A DNA stretch of 64,000 nucleotides from Acinetobacter lactucae (GCF_001605885.1 NZ_LRPE01000004.1:124001-188000), one strand, 5' to 3'; counted from the stretch's first letter, positions 36,094 through 46,050 are shown. Notes: generated by a model from the sequence alone, not told the origin. Program-made: numbers and translations.

Positions 36094-38532
36094 ATGAAGC
36101 ATCAGTTTAAATTTAATCCTTTAGCGACAGCTATTTTTACGCTCTTATGTGGCTCCATACAATCAAGTTATGCTGAGTCAACTGATGTTGTCTCCAATAT
36201 AGACAATAATCAACTTAAAGCGAGCATCAAGGAAGCTTACCCAGGTCAAGAATTCTTTCAGCAATACTATGTTGATAAATCTGCGCCTGAAGCTCAGCTT
36301 CGTGACAATAAATATTTAAGCTCAGCATTTTGCCAAGGCACATGGGTTACACCAATCAACCCTGAGACCAAAGCTTTAGATGCAGATAAAGCGACTTCTG
36401 TCGTTACGGCTAACTACGGACACTACAATCCAGCGGGTGATTCTGTTTTAGAAGGTGATGTCGTTATTGATCAGGAAGGACGCACAGTTCGCGCTGATAA
36501 AGTAACGATTGATAAGACCCAAACCTTTGCGCATGCACAAGGTCGAGTACAGTTAGCTCAAGGCGGGTTACTTTCACAGAGTGATGAAATTAATTACAAC
36601 CTAAAAACCCAAACTGGGAATTTAGACAATAGTTTTTATATTTCTGAACAGCAACATGCCCATGGTCATGCAGGAAAAATCGAAAGAACCTCACCAAATG
36701 TTATGGTTCTTAATGATGCAACCTATACGACTTGCCCACCAGGCCAAAAACCTGGTTGGAAAATCCAAGCAAATAAAATCGAGTTAAATCAGGAAACTGG
36801 ACGCGGCGTAACTCGTGGAACAAAATTATATGTTAAGGACGTTCCTGTTCTAGCTGTTCCCTATTTTAACTTCCCGATTGATGACCGCCGTACTACAGGT
36901 ATTCTCAACCCACAATTTGGTTTCTCTAACGATGGTGGTGTTGAGCTTTCTGTTCCGGTTTATTTAAACCTTGCGCCTAACTATGATCTGACACTTACTC
37001 CGCGATATTTAGCAGACCGCGGTGCAATGCTAAAAGGTGAGTTTAGATATTTAACCGATGGCTTTGGTGCTGGTGAAATGTGGGGTGGTATCTTGCCATC
37101 CGATAAAAGTTATGATGATAAAGACCGTAAAGATTTCCATTTTTTACATAATTGGGATATCAATGATCAGTGGTCTACTAACCTAGAATATAACTATGCA
37201 TCAGATAAAGATTATTTTTCTGATTTAGATAGTAGTCCGAACTCTAAAACAGATCTTAACTTACGTAGAGCTTGGGAACTTAACTATCAACATGGCATTC
37301 CGGGTTTAAAAGCACAGCTTAAGGTTGAAGATTTCCAGACACTTGATCCTGAAGTTGCAGATGCAGATAAACCTTATGCTCGTTTACCACAATTCTTATT
37401 AAATTACGTCACTGGTAATCCACTAGGCTTACAATACGAATTTAATAACGATACTGCTTACTTTAAGAAATCGATTAATGATGGCTCTGCTCAAGAAAGT
37501 AGTGGTACACGTATTTATAACCAGTTTGCAACACGTTATAACTACCGTACACCAGCAGCTTTTGTGATCCCTGAAGTTTCAGTACGTTCTATTCAAACGT
37601 TTTATGATAAGGACAGTATCGCATCTCAAGGTTTAGATGGCGGTTCTGAAAATAAATCAGTCGTTGTGCCTCAATTTACCTTAGACACTGGACTAAACTT
37701 TGAACGCGAAGGTAAGTATTTACAAACACTTACTCCACGTGCTTTCTATGCATATGCTCCGTATAAAAATCAAGACGGCTACCCTAACTTTGACTCAACC
37801 ACTGCGTCAGTAAGTTATGATCAATTATTTAACCCATACCGTTTTTATGGTCATGATCGCCTAGAAGACAACAACTTCCTATCATTAGGGGTAAGTTATA
37901 GTCTCTTTGACACAGTAGGTTTAGAGCGTTTACGTGCAAGTGTAGGCCAAAGTTACTATTTCGAAGATCGTCGCGTCACACTAAAACAGCAGGATGAATT
38001 TGACACCGAGCGTAACACCGGTCCTGTTGTGAGCCTATCAAGCCAGCTTAATCAAAACTTCACCATTGCTGCTAATTCAGCGTGGATGTCGAATGGTGAC
38101 AATGCTCAACGTGACTTCCAACTTTACTATACTGGTGATAAAGGAAATCTATATAACTTAGGCTATTTCTATCGTAAAGAAATTACTGGTCGTCAAGATA
38201 CTTATGACCAAGTTGTTGCATCGTTTATACAACCAATTAAAGACAATTGGCGTATTATGGGCCACGTACAATATGACATGGACAATGATGTTGCCCGTGA
38301 ACTCTTGCTAGGAGTTAACTATGAGTCATGTTGCTGGGGTATTTCTGTCTACGGCCGTTCATACTATAACGATCTAGACGATCCAAAATCTCCAGATGTT
38401 AGTGAAAAGCGCGCGATCATGGCCGAAATTACACTAAAAGGTTTAGGTGGTTTAAACAATAAACTCGCGTCTTTACTTGAAAATCGCGTTTTAGGTTTTA
38501 ACAAAATTAATCAATCTTGGACACAACGTTAA
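36094..38532 (+). CDS. lptD: LPS-assembly protein LptD
   Basis: This outer-membrane LPS/LOS translocon forms a plug-and-barrel with LptE. The 812-residue precursor has a signal peptide ending near SSYAES, an N-terminal OstA/LptA-like domain (about 100-240) and a large 26-strand barrel. Cysteines that can form the inter-domain disulfides are seen in AFCQGTW, TTCPPG and the adjacent pair ESCCWG near the C-terminus, as in E. coli. The ATG at 36094 is preferred to a TTG at 36079. The stop overlaps the surA ATG by one base. Confidence 0.96.
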   Translation: MKHQFKFNPLATAIFTLLCGSIQSSYAESTDVVSNIDNNQLKASIKEAYPGQEFFQQYYVDKSAPEAQLRDNKYLSSAFCQGTWVTPINPETKALDADKATSVVTANYGHYNPAGDSVLEGDVVIDQEGRTVRADKVTIDKTQTFAHAQGRVQLAQGGLLSQSDEINYNLKTQTGNLDNSFYISEQQHAHGHAGKIERTSPNVMVLNDATYTTCPPGQKPGWKIQANKIELNQETGRGVTRGTKLYVKDVPVLAVPYFNFPIDDRRTTGILNPQFGFSNDGGVELSVPVYLNLAPNYDLTLTPRYLADRGAMLKGEFRYLTDGFGAGEMWGGILPSDKSYDDKDRKDFHFLHNWDINDQWSTNLEYNYASDKDYFSDLDSSPNSKTDLNLRRAWELNYQHGIPGLKAQLKVEDFQTLDPEVADADKPYARLPQFLLNYVTGNPLGLQYEFNNDTAYFKKSINDGSAQESSGTRIYNQFATRYNYRTPAAFVIPEVSVRSIQTFYDKDSIASQGLDGGSENKSVVVPQFTLDTGLNFEREGKYLQTLTPRAFYAYAPYKNQDGYPNFDSTTASVSYDQLFNPYRFYGHDRLEDNNFLSLGVSYSLFDTVGLERLRASVGQSYYFEDRRVTLKQQDEFDTERNTGPVVSLSSQLNQNFTIAANSAWMSNGDNAQRDFQLYYTGDKGNLYNLGYFYRKEITGRQDTYDQVVASFIQPIKDNWRIMGHVQYDMDNDVARELLLGVNYESCCWGISVYGRSYYNDLDDPKSPDVSEKRAIMAEITLKGLGGLNNKLASLLENRVLGFNKINQSWTQR

Positions 38533-39842
38533 TGAAGACAAAGCATCTTAAACAGTTTTTTAAAGCAACTACACTTGCTGCCCTAATCTCTTCATCAATG
38601 CATAGTTTTGCCCAACCCGCTGATGAAGTTGTGGCAATTGTGGACAATAGCGTAATTTTAAAAAGCGATCTTCAACAAGGTATGGCTGAAGCAGCTCATG
38701 AACTGCAAGCTCAAAAGAAAGAAGTGCCACCTCAGCAATACTTACAGTTTCAGGTATTAGATCAATTAATCTTGCGTCAAGCTCAACTTGAACAAGTTAA
38801 AAAATATGGCATTAAACCTGATGAAAAGAGCTTAAATGAAGCTGTACTTAAAGTAGCAAGTCAATCTGGTTCTAAAAGTTTAGAGGCTTTCCAGCAAAAA
38901 TTAGATGCTATGGCTCCGGGAACTTATGAAAGTTTGCGTAATCGAATCGCTGAAGATTTAGCGATTAGCCGTTTGCGACAACAACAAGTGATGTCTCGTA
39001 TTAAAATTAGTGATCAAGATGTAGAAAACTTCTTAAAATCACCTCAGGGACAAGCTGCATTAGGTAACCAAGCACATGTAATTCATATGCGCATTTCTGG
39101 TGATAACCCACAGGAAGTTCAATCTGTAGCTCAGGAAGTACGTTCAAAGCTTACGCAAAGTAACGATATAAATGCCTTGAAAAAACTTTCAACTGCAAAT
39201 GTAAAAGTTGAAGGTGCTGACATGGGTTTCCGCCCACTATCTGATATTCCTGCTGAACTTGCGGCTCGTATTACTCCCCTACAAGACGGTCAAACGACTG
39301 ACTTAGTATCGGTACGTGATGGTGTACATGTTTTAAAGCTTCTTGAACGTAAACAAAATGAGCAAAAAGCTTTGGTACCTCAATTTCAAACCCGCCATAT
39401 TCTCATTCAACCATCTGAAGTGGTGACACTTGAGAATGCCAAGCAAATTATTGATAACATTTATAAACGCTTAAAAGCTGGTGAAGATTTTGCAACACTT
39501 GCAGCAACCTATTCAAATGATACGGGTTCAGCACGTGATGGTGGAAGCCTAGGTTGGGTAACACCTGGAATGATGGTGCCTGAATTTGACAAAAAAATGC
39601 AGGACATTCCTGTAGGTGAAATTAGTAAACCTTTCCAAACTCAATTCGGTTGGCATATCTTACAAGTGACAGACAAACGTGAAAAAGATATGACTCATGA
39701 ATATCAAGAGCGTATGGCACGTCAAATTTTAGGTGAACGTCAATTTAATACTGAAATTGATAGCTGGTTACGTGAAGTACGTGCAAATGCATATGTCGAA
39801 ATCAAAGATCCAAGTCTAGACAAAAAGAACTTACAAAAGTAA
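38532..39842 (+). CDS. surA: Periplasmic chaperone/peptidyl-prolyl isomerase SurA
   Basis: This chaperone escorts unfolded outer-membrane proteins, including LptD. The 436 residues have a signal peptide ending near HSFAQPA, an N-terminal chaperone domain, and two parvulin domains. The first is degenerate. The second is well conserved (QTRHILIQPSE, FATLAATYSNDTGSARDGGSLGWVTPGMMVPEFD, FGWHILQV). Start and lptD stop overlap (TAATG). Confidence 0.96.
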   Translation: MKTKHLKQFFKATTLAALISSSMHSFAQPADEVVAIVDNSVILKSDLQQGMAEAAHELQAQKKEVPPQQYLQFQVLDQLILRQAQLEQVKKYGIKPDEKSLNEAVLKVASQSGSKSLEAFQQKLDAMAPGTYESLRNRIAEDLAISRLRQQQVMSRIKISDQDVENFLKSPQGQAALGNQAHVIHMRISGDNPQEVQSVAQEVRSKLTQSNDINALKKLSTANVKVEGADMGFRPLSDIPAELAARITPLQDGQTTDLVSVRDGVHVLKLLERKQNEQKALVPQFQTRHILIQPSEVVTLENAKQIIDNIYKRLKAGEDFATLAATYSNDTGSARDGGSLGWVTPGMMVPEFDKKMQDIPVGEISKPFQTQFGWHILQVTDKREKDMTHEYQERMARQILGERQFNTEIDSWLREVRANAYVEIKDPSLDKKNLQK

Positions 39843-39860
39843 GTCTTTTTCTCTTCATCA

Positions 39861-39887
39861 AAACCTGTGTTTATCACAGGTTTTTTT
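39861..39887 (+). terminator. Terminator after lptD-surA
   Basis: AACCTGTG and CACAGGTT pair around a 5-base loop, followed by seven T. It is 19 bases after the surA stop. Confidence 0.88.
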
Positions 39888-39906
39888 ATGAATAAAATTT
39901 ACCCAT

Positions 39907-39935
39907 AAAAAACCGGTTATATAAATAACCGGTTT
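39907..39935 (-). terminator. Terminator after fba
   Basis: On the minus strand, AAACCGGTTAT and its inverse form a strong stem followed by a run of six T. It is placed 25 bases after the fba stop. Confidence 0.85.
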
Positions 39936-39959
39936 CTATAAATTACACCCTGACGGGAA

Positions 39960-40997
39960 TTATTTATAACGATCAACCATTTTCTCTAAAGAAATTGGGC
40001 GAATCTTGTCAGCATTTCCAGCTGTACCAAACGCCTCATAACGATCAATACAAATTTGCTTCATTGAATCTACAGTTTTAGCAAAGTATTTACGTGGATC
40101 GAACTCAGATGGGTTTTCGGCCATGAACTGACGAATTGCACCAGTAGAAGCTAAACGTAAGTCTGTATCGATATTGATCTTACGAACACCATGTTTAATT
40201 GCTTCTACAAGCTGTTCAACAGGTACACCATAAGTCTCTTTAATATCACCGCCAAACTCATTGATTACTTTCAACCACTCTTGCGGCACAGAACTTGAAC
40301 CATGCATTACAAGATGAGTATTTGGTAACGCTGCATGAATTTCTTTAATGCGGTCAATTGCCAAGATATCGCCTGTAGGTGGACGAGTAAACTTGTAAGC
40401 ACCATGTGAAGTACCTACAGCAATCGCCAATGCATCTACATTAGTATCGGCAACAAACTGAGTCGCTTCTTCAACAGAAGTAAGAAGTTGTGAATGATCA
40501 AGTACACCTTCTGCACCGACACCGTCTTCTTCACCAGCCATACCAGTTTCAAGGCTACCTAAACAGCCAATCTCACCTTCGACAGAAACACCACATGCAT
40601 GTGCTAAAGCAACAACATTACGAGTTACATCAACATTGTATTCGTAAGAAGTAGGTGTTTTACCATCTGTACCTAATGAACCGTCCATCATCACTGAGCT
40701 AAAGCCAAGCTGAATTGAACGCTGACAGATATCAGGGCTGGTTCCATGGTCTTGATGCATTACCACTGGAATATGTGGCCATTCTTCAATTGCAGCCAAA
40801 ATAAGATGGCGTAAGAATGGAGCGCCTGCATATTTGCGAGCTCCAGCTGATGCTTGAACAATTACAGGTGAATTGGTTGCATCCGCGGCAAGCATAATTG
40901 CACGCATTTGTTCTAAGTTATTTACGTTAAATGCTGGTACGCCGTAGTTATGTTCAGCAGCGTGATCCAAGAGCTGGCGCATTGAAATGAGTGCCAT
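39960..40997 (-). CDS. fba: Fructose-bisphosphate aldolase, class II
   Basis: This zinc aldolase interconverts fructose 1,6-bisphosphate with the two triose phosphates. The 345-residue length and motifs (VMHQDHG with a zinc His, [41 protein letters not shown]) place it in the Calvin-cycle-type class II subgroup. In Acinetobacter, which lacks phosphofructokinase, it mainly serves gluconeogenesis. It lies downstream of pgk with a lipoprotein gene inserted between them. Confidence 0.96.
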   Translation of the reverse strand: MALISMRQLLDHAAEHNYGVPAFNVNNLEQMRAIMLAADATNSPVIVQASAGARKYAGAPFLRHLILAAIEEWPHIPVVMHQDHGTSPDICQRSIQLGFSSVMMDGSLGTDGKTPTSYEYNVDVTRNVVALAHACGVSVEGEIGCLGSLETGMAGEEDGVGAEGVLDHSQLLTSVEEATQFVADTNVDALAIAVGTSHGAYKFTRPPTGDILAIDRIKEIHAALPNTHLVMHGSSSVPQEWLKVINEFGGDIKETYGVPVEQLVEAIKHGVRKINIDTDLRLASTGAIRQFMAENPSEFDPRKYFAKTVDSMKQICIDRYEAFGTAGNADKIRPISLEKMVDRYK

Positions 40998-41070
40998 AAT
41001 ATCCTCCCAGGTAGTGCGGCTTATTCTACCCTGTCATTTATTTCAATTCAGCAACAAATCACAGTATTTC

Positions 41071-41102
41071 AAAAAAAATCCCCGCATTTGCAGGGATTTT
41101 TT
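41071..41102 (-). terminator. Terminator after the small lipoprotein gene
   Basis: AAAAATCCC...GCAGGGATTTTTT forms a stem of nine or so pairs with an ATTT loop, and the A run on the plus strand gives a T run on the minus strand. Confidence 0.85.
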
Positions 41103-41118
41103 AACAAAAAACAACAAA

Positions 41119-41364
41119 TTAATGTGTTTCTGAAGCAGCAGCCTCACTTGGCGCACTACCTTCAACCACATCTGTATTCTTTTCATCTAGAACTGGCTTA
41201 TCAATCGCATCAATTGCTGCTTGTTGCTCAGGTGTTACTTTTTCAGAAACAGCAGTAGAAGCTGCCGATTCTTGTCCAGCTTGAGATGCTTCATCTTTCT
41301 TAGCACAAGCAGTCAACATCATCGGTACAATTAACATAGCAGCAAATGTAAGCTTCAAATTCAT
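41119..41364 (-). CDS. Small lipoprotein, conserved hypothetical
   Basis: This is an 81-residue predicted lipoprotein. The signal peptide MNLKLTFAAMLIVPMMLTAC ends in the lipobox LTAC, with the lipidated cysteine at 20. The mature part is short, Ala/Glu/Ser-rich and acidic, without a recognised domain. The ATG at 41364 directly follows an in-frame GTG. It has its own terminator. Its place between pgk and fba says nothing clear about its role. Confidence 0.8.
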   Translation of the reverse strand: MNLKLTFAAMLIVPMMLTACAKKDEASQAGQESAASTAVSEKVTPEQQAAIDAIDKPVLDEKNTDVVEGSAPSEAAASETH

Positions 41365-41440
41365 CACTATTGTCCACAGTTGGTGATTTAATGCTCATTA
41401 TTATATTGCAGATATATGACAGTTTCATGACTTATCAATG

Positions 41441-41470
41441 AAAAAGGGATTGGTCACCCAATCCCTTCTT
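41441..41470 (-). terminator. Terminator after pgk
   Basis: AAGGGATTGG (41444-41453) and CCAATCCCTT (41458-41467) form a 10-bp stem with a 4-base loop; on the minus strand a T run follows. Confidence 0.88.
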
Positions 41471-41487
41471 ATTTCTATATAACAGTA

Positions 41488-42675
41488 TTAAGCACGTTCA
41501 AGTAAAACAGCCACTGCTGGCAAAGTTTTTCCTTCAACAAACTCAAGGAATGCACCACCACCTGTAGAAATATAACCAATTTGATCAGCTACGTTATATT
41601 TATCAATCGCAGCTAATGTATCACCACCACCAGCAATCGAAAATCCTTCAGATTGTGCAACCGCAAGGGAAAGCGCTTTTGTACCTTCACCAAATTGATC
41701 TACTTCAAATACGCCTACTGGACCATTCCAGAGAATCGTTTTGGATGTCGTTAAAATATCAGCAAAAGCTTTAGCAGTTTCTGGACCCACGTCTAAAATC
41801 ATGTCATTCGCAGTCACATCTTCTACTTTCTTCACAACAGCTTGAGCTGCTGCTAAAGAACCTAAGAAATCTTCAAAATTAATTTGTGATGCATCAGCAA
41901 CCACAACATCTGTAGGAAGTGGAACATTTACTTTTGCAGCAATTTGCTTAGCAGTTTCAATCAAGTCAGCTTCATATAATGATTTACCAACATTAAAACC
42001 AGCAGCTGCCAAGAATGTATTAGCAATACCGCCACCAACAATCAGTTGATCACAAATAGTAGAAAGTGAGTTTAAAACATCGAGTTTAGTTGAAACTTTA
42101 GAACCCGCAACAATTGCAACCATTGGTTTTTCAGGAGTTTGCATTGCGCGGCCTAGTGCGTCTAACTCAGCAGCCAATAAAGGACCAGCTGCCGCAACTG
42201 GAGCGAAACGAGCTACACCTTCAGTAGATGCTTCTGCACGATGAGCAGTACCAAATGCATCCATAACAAATACATCACATAAAGCCGCATATTTTTGTGC
42301 AAGCTCTGGATTATTTTTCTTTTCGCCATGGTTAAAGCGCACATTCTCAAGCAATACCACTTGACCAGCTTCAACTTCAACACCATCAAGATAATCTGTT
42401 AACAATTTAACTTCTTGGCCCAATACTTCTGTTAAATAAGAAGCTACTGGTGCAAGTGATTGTTCTGGCTTTGGTTCACCTTCAACAGGACGACCTAGAT
42501 GTGAAAATACCATCACTGCTGCGCCTTTATCTAAAGCAGCTTTAATCGTTGGTAATGCTGCACGTAAGCGAGCATCGCTAGTAATCACACCATTTTTGAC
42601 AGGAACGTTTAAATCTTCACGAATAAGGACACGTTTGCCTGTTAAGTTAAGGTCAGTCATACGCTGAAAATTCAT
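41488..42675 (-). CDS. pgk: Phosphoglycerate kinase
   Basis: This glycolytic/gluconeogenic kinase acts between 1,3-bisphosphoglycerate and 3-phosphoglycerate. The 395 residues start with the typical [23 protein letters not shown] and contain [30 protein letters not shown], the GPVGVFE hinge and [17 protein letters not shown] lies before the ATG. It is divergent from the DUF2237 gene, and its own terminator separates it from the lipoprotein gene. Confidence 0.97.
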   Translation of the reverse strand: MNFQRMTDLNLTGKRVLIREDLNVPVKNGVITSDARLRAALPTIKAALDKGAAVMVFSHLGRPVEGEPKPEQSLAPVASYLTEVLGQEVKLLTDYLDGVEVEAGQVVLLENVRFNHGEKKNNPELAQKYAALCDVFVMDAFGTAHRAEASTEGVARFAPVAAAGPLLAAELDALGRAMQTPEKPMVAIVAGSKVSTKLDVLNSLSTICDQLIVGGGIANTFLAAAGFNVGKSLYEADLIETAKQIAAKVNVPLPTDVVVADASQINFEDFLGSLAAAQAVVKKVEDVTANDMILDVGPETAKAFADILTTSKTILWNGPVGVFEVDQFGEGTKALSLAVAQSEGFSIAGGGDTLAAIDKYNVADQIGYISTGGGAFLEFVEGKTLPAVAVLLERA

Positions 42676-42813
42676 GTAAAGCTCTCTTTATGATTTTAAA
42701 AACGCGCCAATTTTAAATGATTACATCAAAAAAGGTTAGTTTTTTTGCATAAAAGCTGTAGAAAGCCCCAGTTTTGATTATGATAGAGGTAGTTATTTGA
42801 TATTTCACCCATT

Positions 42814-43197
42814 ATGTCTATTCATCCAGATCCACAAATCAATCGCTTAAATGTTTTAGGGGAACCTTTAGCAAGTTGTTGTTTTGACCCTATTACAGGC
42901 TATTTTAGAAATGGTTTCTGCCATACGGCAGTAACAGACCTTGGTCAGCACACCGTATGTGCACAAATGACCTCCGATTTCTTAAATTTTTCTCAGAAAA
43001 TTGGTAATGATCTTATTACCCCTTTACCAGAAGTAGGCTTCCCTGGCTTAAAACCGGGAGATTTCTGGTGTATCTGTGTAACTCGCTGGGTAGAGGCTTA
43101 TCAAGCTGGTGAAGCCCCTCCTGTTAAAATACATGCATGTCATCAAGCTGTATTAAGCTATGTACCTTTAGATGTATTAATGGAATTTGCAGTGTAA
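42814..43197 (+). CDS. DUF2237-family protein
   Basis: This 127-residue conserved protein has the DUF2237 pattern: NVLGEPLASCCFDPITGYFRNGFC, HTVCAQMTSDFLNFSQKIGNDLITPLPEVGFPGLKPGDFWCICVTRW and a C-terminal YVPLDVLMEFA. Several conserved cysteines (CC, FC, VC, CIC) suggest a metal site or redox chemistry, but no function is established that I know of. The stop overlaps the maf ATG by one base. Confidence 0.85.
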   Translation: MSIHPDPQINRLNVLGEPLASCCFDPITGYFRNGFCHTAVTDLGQHTVCAQMTSDFLNFSQKIGNDLITPLPEVGFPGLKPGDFWCICVTRWVEAYQAGEAPPVKIHACHQAVLSYVPLDVLMEFAV

Positions 43198-43790
43198 TGG
43201 TTCAGCCACAAATTATTTTGGCATCCAGTAGTCAAACTCGCAAAGACTTAATGAATCGTCTTGGAATTAATTATATCTGTGTAAGTCCGGATATTGATGA
43301 AAGTCCTCGTGGTGAAACCCATGCCGATGAACTTGCGAAAAGACTCGCTTTCACAAAAGCCCAAGTGATTGCTGCACAAAATCCTAATGCGATTGTTATC
43401 GGTTCAGATCAAGTTGCTTGGCGAGAACATGCTCCGCATGACTTTATTGGCAAACCGATGACTATTGAAAATGCTAAAGCACAATTAGCCGAGAATTCTG
43501 GTCGAACTGTCTTTTTTAGCACTGCCCTCAGCGTGCAATGGCTCGATAGAAATTTTGAACAAACGCTCGTTGAACATTATCAAGTAAAATTTCGAACACT
43601 GAATCAAGCTGAAATTGAACGATACGTTTTATTAGATCAACCACTCCATTGCGCTGGTAGCTTTAAGTGTGAAAGTTTAGGAATTAGCTTGTTTGAAAAA
43701 ATGATAGGCCTAGACCAGACAACACTTATGGGTCTTCCTATGATTCAACTTTGCCATATTTTAAGGCAGCTTGATCTACAAATTCCTTAA
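43197..43790 (+). CDS. Maf/YceF-family nucleotide pyrophosphatase
   Basis: This is a house-cleaning nucleoside triphosphate pyrophosphatase, 197 residues. The signature LASSSQTRKDLMNRLGI near the N-terminus, DESPRGETHADELAKRLAFTKA and IVIGSDQVA are present. The SSSxxR and SDQ motifs, and the position of its conserved polar residues, fit the YceF (7-methyl-GTP) branch better than the dTTP/UTP branch. The subfamily call is moderate. Its ATG overlaps the preceding gene. Confidence 0.88.
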   Translation: MVQPQIILASSSQTRKDLMNRLGINYICVSPDIDESPRGETHADELAKRLAFTKAQVIAAQNPNAIVIGSDQVAWREHAPHDFIGKPMTIENAKAQLAENSGRTVFFSTALSVQWLDRNFEQTLVEHYQVKFRTLNQAEIERYVLLDQPLHCAGSFKCESLGISLFEKMIGLDQTTLMGLPMIQLCHILRQLDLQIP

Positions 43791-43820
43791 TTCTAGATAT
43801 TTTATAAATAGGTTATTTCC

Positions 43821-44984
43821 ATGACAGAACCTTTAACAGTTTTAGGCGGTATTACTGCCGAGCAATTTTTAGCAGAGTATTGGCAAAAAAAACCTTTGTT
43901 GGTACGTAACGGATTGCCAGAGATTGTAGGTCTTTTAGAACCCCAAGATGTGCAAGAACTTGCTTTAGAAGAACATGCAAGTGCCCGACTCATTCGCCAA
44001 AAAGATAGAAACCCAAATGAATGGCACGTAAAGTCTTCACCTCTAACCAAAGGTGACTTTCAAAAGCTACCGAAATTATGGACTCTTTTAGTACAAGCAG
44101 TAGACCACTACTCTTTTGATCTTTCTGAACTCTGGAAAAAATTTCCTTTTATTCCTCAATGGCGCCGCGATGATATTATGGTGTCATATGCACCTAAAGG
44201 TGGCTCGGTTGGAAAACATTTTGATTTTTATGATGTATTTCTAGTTCAAGGTCATGGTCATCGTCGCTGGCAGTTAGGACAAATGTGTGATGTAAATACT
44301 GCATTTGTACCAAATCAACCTTTAAAACTTCTACCAGAAATAGATGTGCAATTTGATGAGGTTTTAGCACCAGGCGATTTACTCTATGTTCCACCTGGAA
44401 TAGCACATTATGGGGTTGCCGAAGATGACTGCCTAACTTTCTCATTTGGCTTTCGCATGCCAAACGTTGCAGGAATGATGGAACGTATTAGCGATCAATT
44501 TTCAGCTAATATTTTACTTCAAAATCCTGTTGTAGATATCGCACGCAAACAAATGAGTCAAATTGGTGAAATTAACTCAACTGAACTAAGTTATCTAAAA
44601 GACTTAGTTTTAGCTCAGTTGCAAGACTCTACAGCACTTGATGCAGCAATCATGTCATATATGAGCGAACCTAAATATCCAGATAATATTCCAGAACCTG
44701 ATGAGATCGAAGCCGATGATCTTCAAGAGATCTTACATGAAGGTTATGAAGTTTTATTAGAACCTGCCTCTCGCCTACTTTATACAGAAAATAACGGAAT
44801 TCTAAACTTCTGGGGCAATGGCGAAGCACTATGTATAGCTGAAAATTTCGCACCAAAATTAAAAGCCATTGCTGATGGAGAAAGCTTAGCTTTTGATAGC
44901 CAATTCAATGATATTGAAATATTAGAAAATGTTGCTTACTTACTTAATGAATCTATTTTGATGCTCTTGCCACCTTCAGAGTAA
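43821..44984 (+). CDS. roxA: Ribosomal oxygenase (50S L16 arginine hydroxylase, cupin)
   Basis: This Fe(II)/2-oxoglutarate-dependent oxygenase of the JmjC/cupin YcfD family hydroxylates an arginine of ribosomal protein L16. The 387 residues carry the iron-binding HFDFYDVFLVQGHGHRRWQLG (H-x-D) and the distal LYVPPGIAHYG histidine. An N-terminal AEQFLAEYWQKKPLLVRNGLP is family-typical. The start is ATG 43821 with a weak ribosome site. It is followed by a terminator. Confidence 0.93.
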   Translation: MTEPLTVLGGITAEQFLAEYWQKKPLLVRNGLPEIVGLLEPQDVQELALEEHASARLIRQKDRNPNEWHVKSSPLTKGDFQKLPKLWTLLVQAVDHYSFDLSELWKKFPFIPQWRRDDIMVSYAPKGGSVGKHFDFYDVFLVQGHGHRRWQLGQMCDVNTAFVPNQPLKLLPEIDVQFDEVLAPGDLLYVPPGIAHYGVAEDDCLTFSFGFRMPNVAGMMERISDQFSANILLQNPVVDIARKQMSQIGEINSTELSYLKDLVLAQLQDSTALDAAIMSYMSEPKYPDNIPEPDEIEADDLQEILHEGYEVLLEPASRLLYTENNGILNFWGNGEALCIAENFAPKLKAIADGESLAFDSQFNDIEILENVAYLLNESILMLLPPSE

Positions 44985-45351
44985 GAAACTTTAATAAAAG
45001 TGGACTTTCAAACCAATGGGAAGTCCACTTTTTAATGAGCAAACAAACTCAGAAAATAAACTTGTTTATTACTCACTAATTTTTTGTCTGAAATTTTACA
45101 GTGGCTTATGATAAAAATTTTAAATTAAAAGATTTTGAAAAACGACTGCGTAAAAGAAAGTCTTAATTATTTTAAAATATAGTCGAGAATTTATGCCCCT
45201 GTTCCTTATAAGTAAGACTTAAGGGTTTAAAAAAATAATATCTTTTTTCTATCAATAACAAACAATACCTTGTAAAATTAAATAATCTAGATTCTCATTG
45301 ATAAAGATCACCATTCAAGCTAATAGCAATTCATTTGTGAGAGGCTAAAAT
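44985..45351. other. Intergenic region between roxA and tetR
   Basis: It begins with the roxA terminator. The rest is AT-rich with no ORF of note and no operator palindrome that I could see. The promoter of the TetR gene is presumably in the last 100 bases. Confidence 0.55.
44996..45033 (+). terminator. Terminator after roxA
   Basis: AAAAGTGGACTT (44996-45007) pairs perfectly with AAGTCCACTTTT (45021-45032), a 12-bp stem with a 13-base loop and a T run. Confidence 0.88.
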
Positions 45352-45915
45352 ATGTCGAAAAAAGATGACATTATTAACACCGCATTAAGACTTTTTAACT
45401 CGTATAGCTATAATTCTATAGGTGTAGATCGCATCATTAATGAATCTGGCGTTGCAAAAATGACTTTTTACAAGCATTTCCCATCAAAAGAAAAATTAAT
45501 TGAAGAGTGTCTACTTTTACGCAATACGCTTTTACAAAACTCTCTTACTTCAGCCTTATCAAAACACGATGAGTCAGACCCGCTTGCGAGAATTAAAGCA
45601 GTATTTTTATGGTATTCCGACTGGTTTAATAGTGAAGATTTTAATGGCTGTATGTTTCAAAAAGCATTGGAAGAAGTGTTAAAACAATACCCTTCAACCC
45701 ATCAACCTGCCACTTTATATAAAGCTTGGTTGACTCAACTCATTCAAAACCTTCTTAATCAGTATGATGTAAAAGAACCAGTTCCATTATCTTTGTTATT
45801 AGTTAATATCTTAGAAGGTATGACCATTCAAGCCCAAGTCGAACATGGTTCAATAAAGATTAATGATTACTGGACTCGAGTAGAAAAATTAATCGATTTC
45901 GAAAGAGCTGCATAA
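45352..45915 (+). CDS. TetR-family transcriptional regulator
   Basis: This 187-residue TetR protein has the N-terminal HTH (SIGVDRIINESGVAKMTFYKHFPSKEKLI) and a helical C-terminal domain with NGCMFQKALEE, typical of the branch with a conserved Cys/Phe near residue 100. GAGAGG lies before the ATG. It stands alone between AT-rich gaps. A palindrome of TetR-operator type lies 120 bases after its stop (46035-46050) with no gene attached. The target and ligand are unknown. Confidence 0.85.
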   Translation: MSKKDDIINTALRLFNSYSYNSIGVDRIINESGVAKMTFYKHFPSKEKLIEECLLLRNTLLQNSLTSALSKHDESDPLARIKAVFLWYSDWFNSEDFNGCMFQKALEEVLKQYPSTHQPATLYKAWLTQLIQNLLNQYDVKEPVPLSLLLVNILEGMTIQAQVEHGSIKINDYWTRVEKLIDFERAA

Positions 45916-45921
45916 AAATAA

Positions 45922-45972
45922 AGCGTGATATTCTTCTTCTTATATTTAATGATTCTTCTTATGTATCACGCT
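45922..45972 (+). repeat. Inverted repeat after tetR
   Basis: AGCGTGATA (45922-45930) and TATCACGCT (45964-45972) are perfect inverse copies around a 33-base loop that itself holds two ATTCTTCTT copies. No T run follows. It could be a loose terminator of tetR or the scar of a rearrangement. Confidence 0.5.
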
Positions 45973-46034
45973 GCGTCTGAAAGTCATTTTGGTTCAAATT
46001 TAGACGTTTTTTTCGACCTTACTAAACCAAAATA

Positions 46035-46050
46035 TACAGACCTGTCTGTA
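46035..46050. promoter_or_regulatory. TetR-type operator palindrome
   Basis: TACAGACCTGTCTGTA consists of two 7-base inverse arms with a 2-base centre. The AGAC...GTCT core resembles operators of several TetR regulators. It lies 120 bases downstream of a TetR gene and over 330 bases before the next gene. Binding by the neighbouring TetR protein is inferred. Confidence 0.5.
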
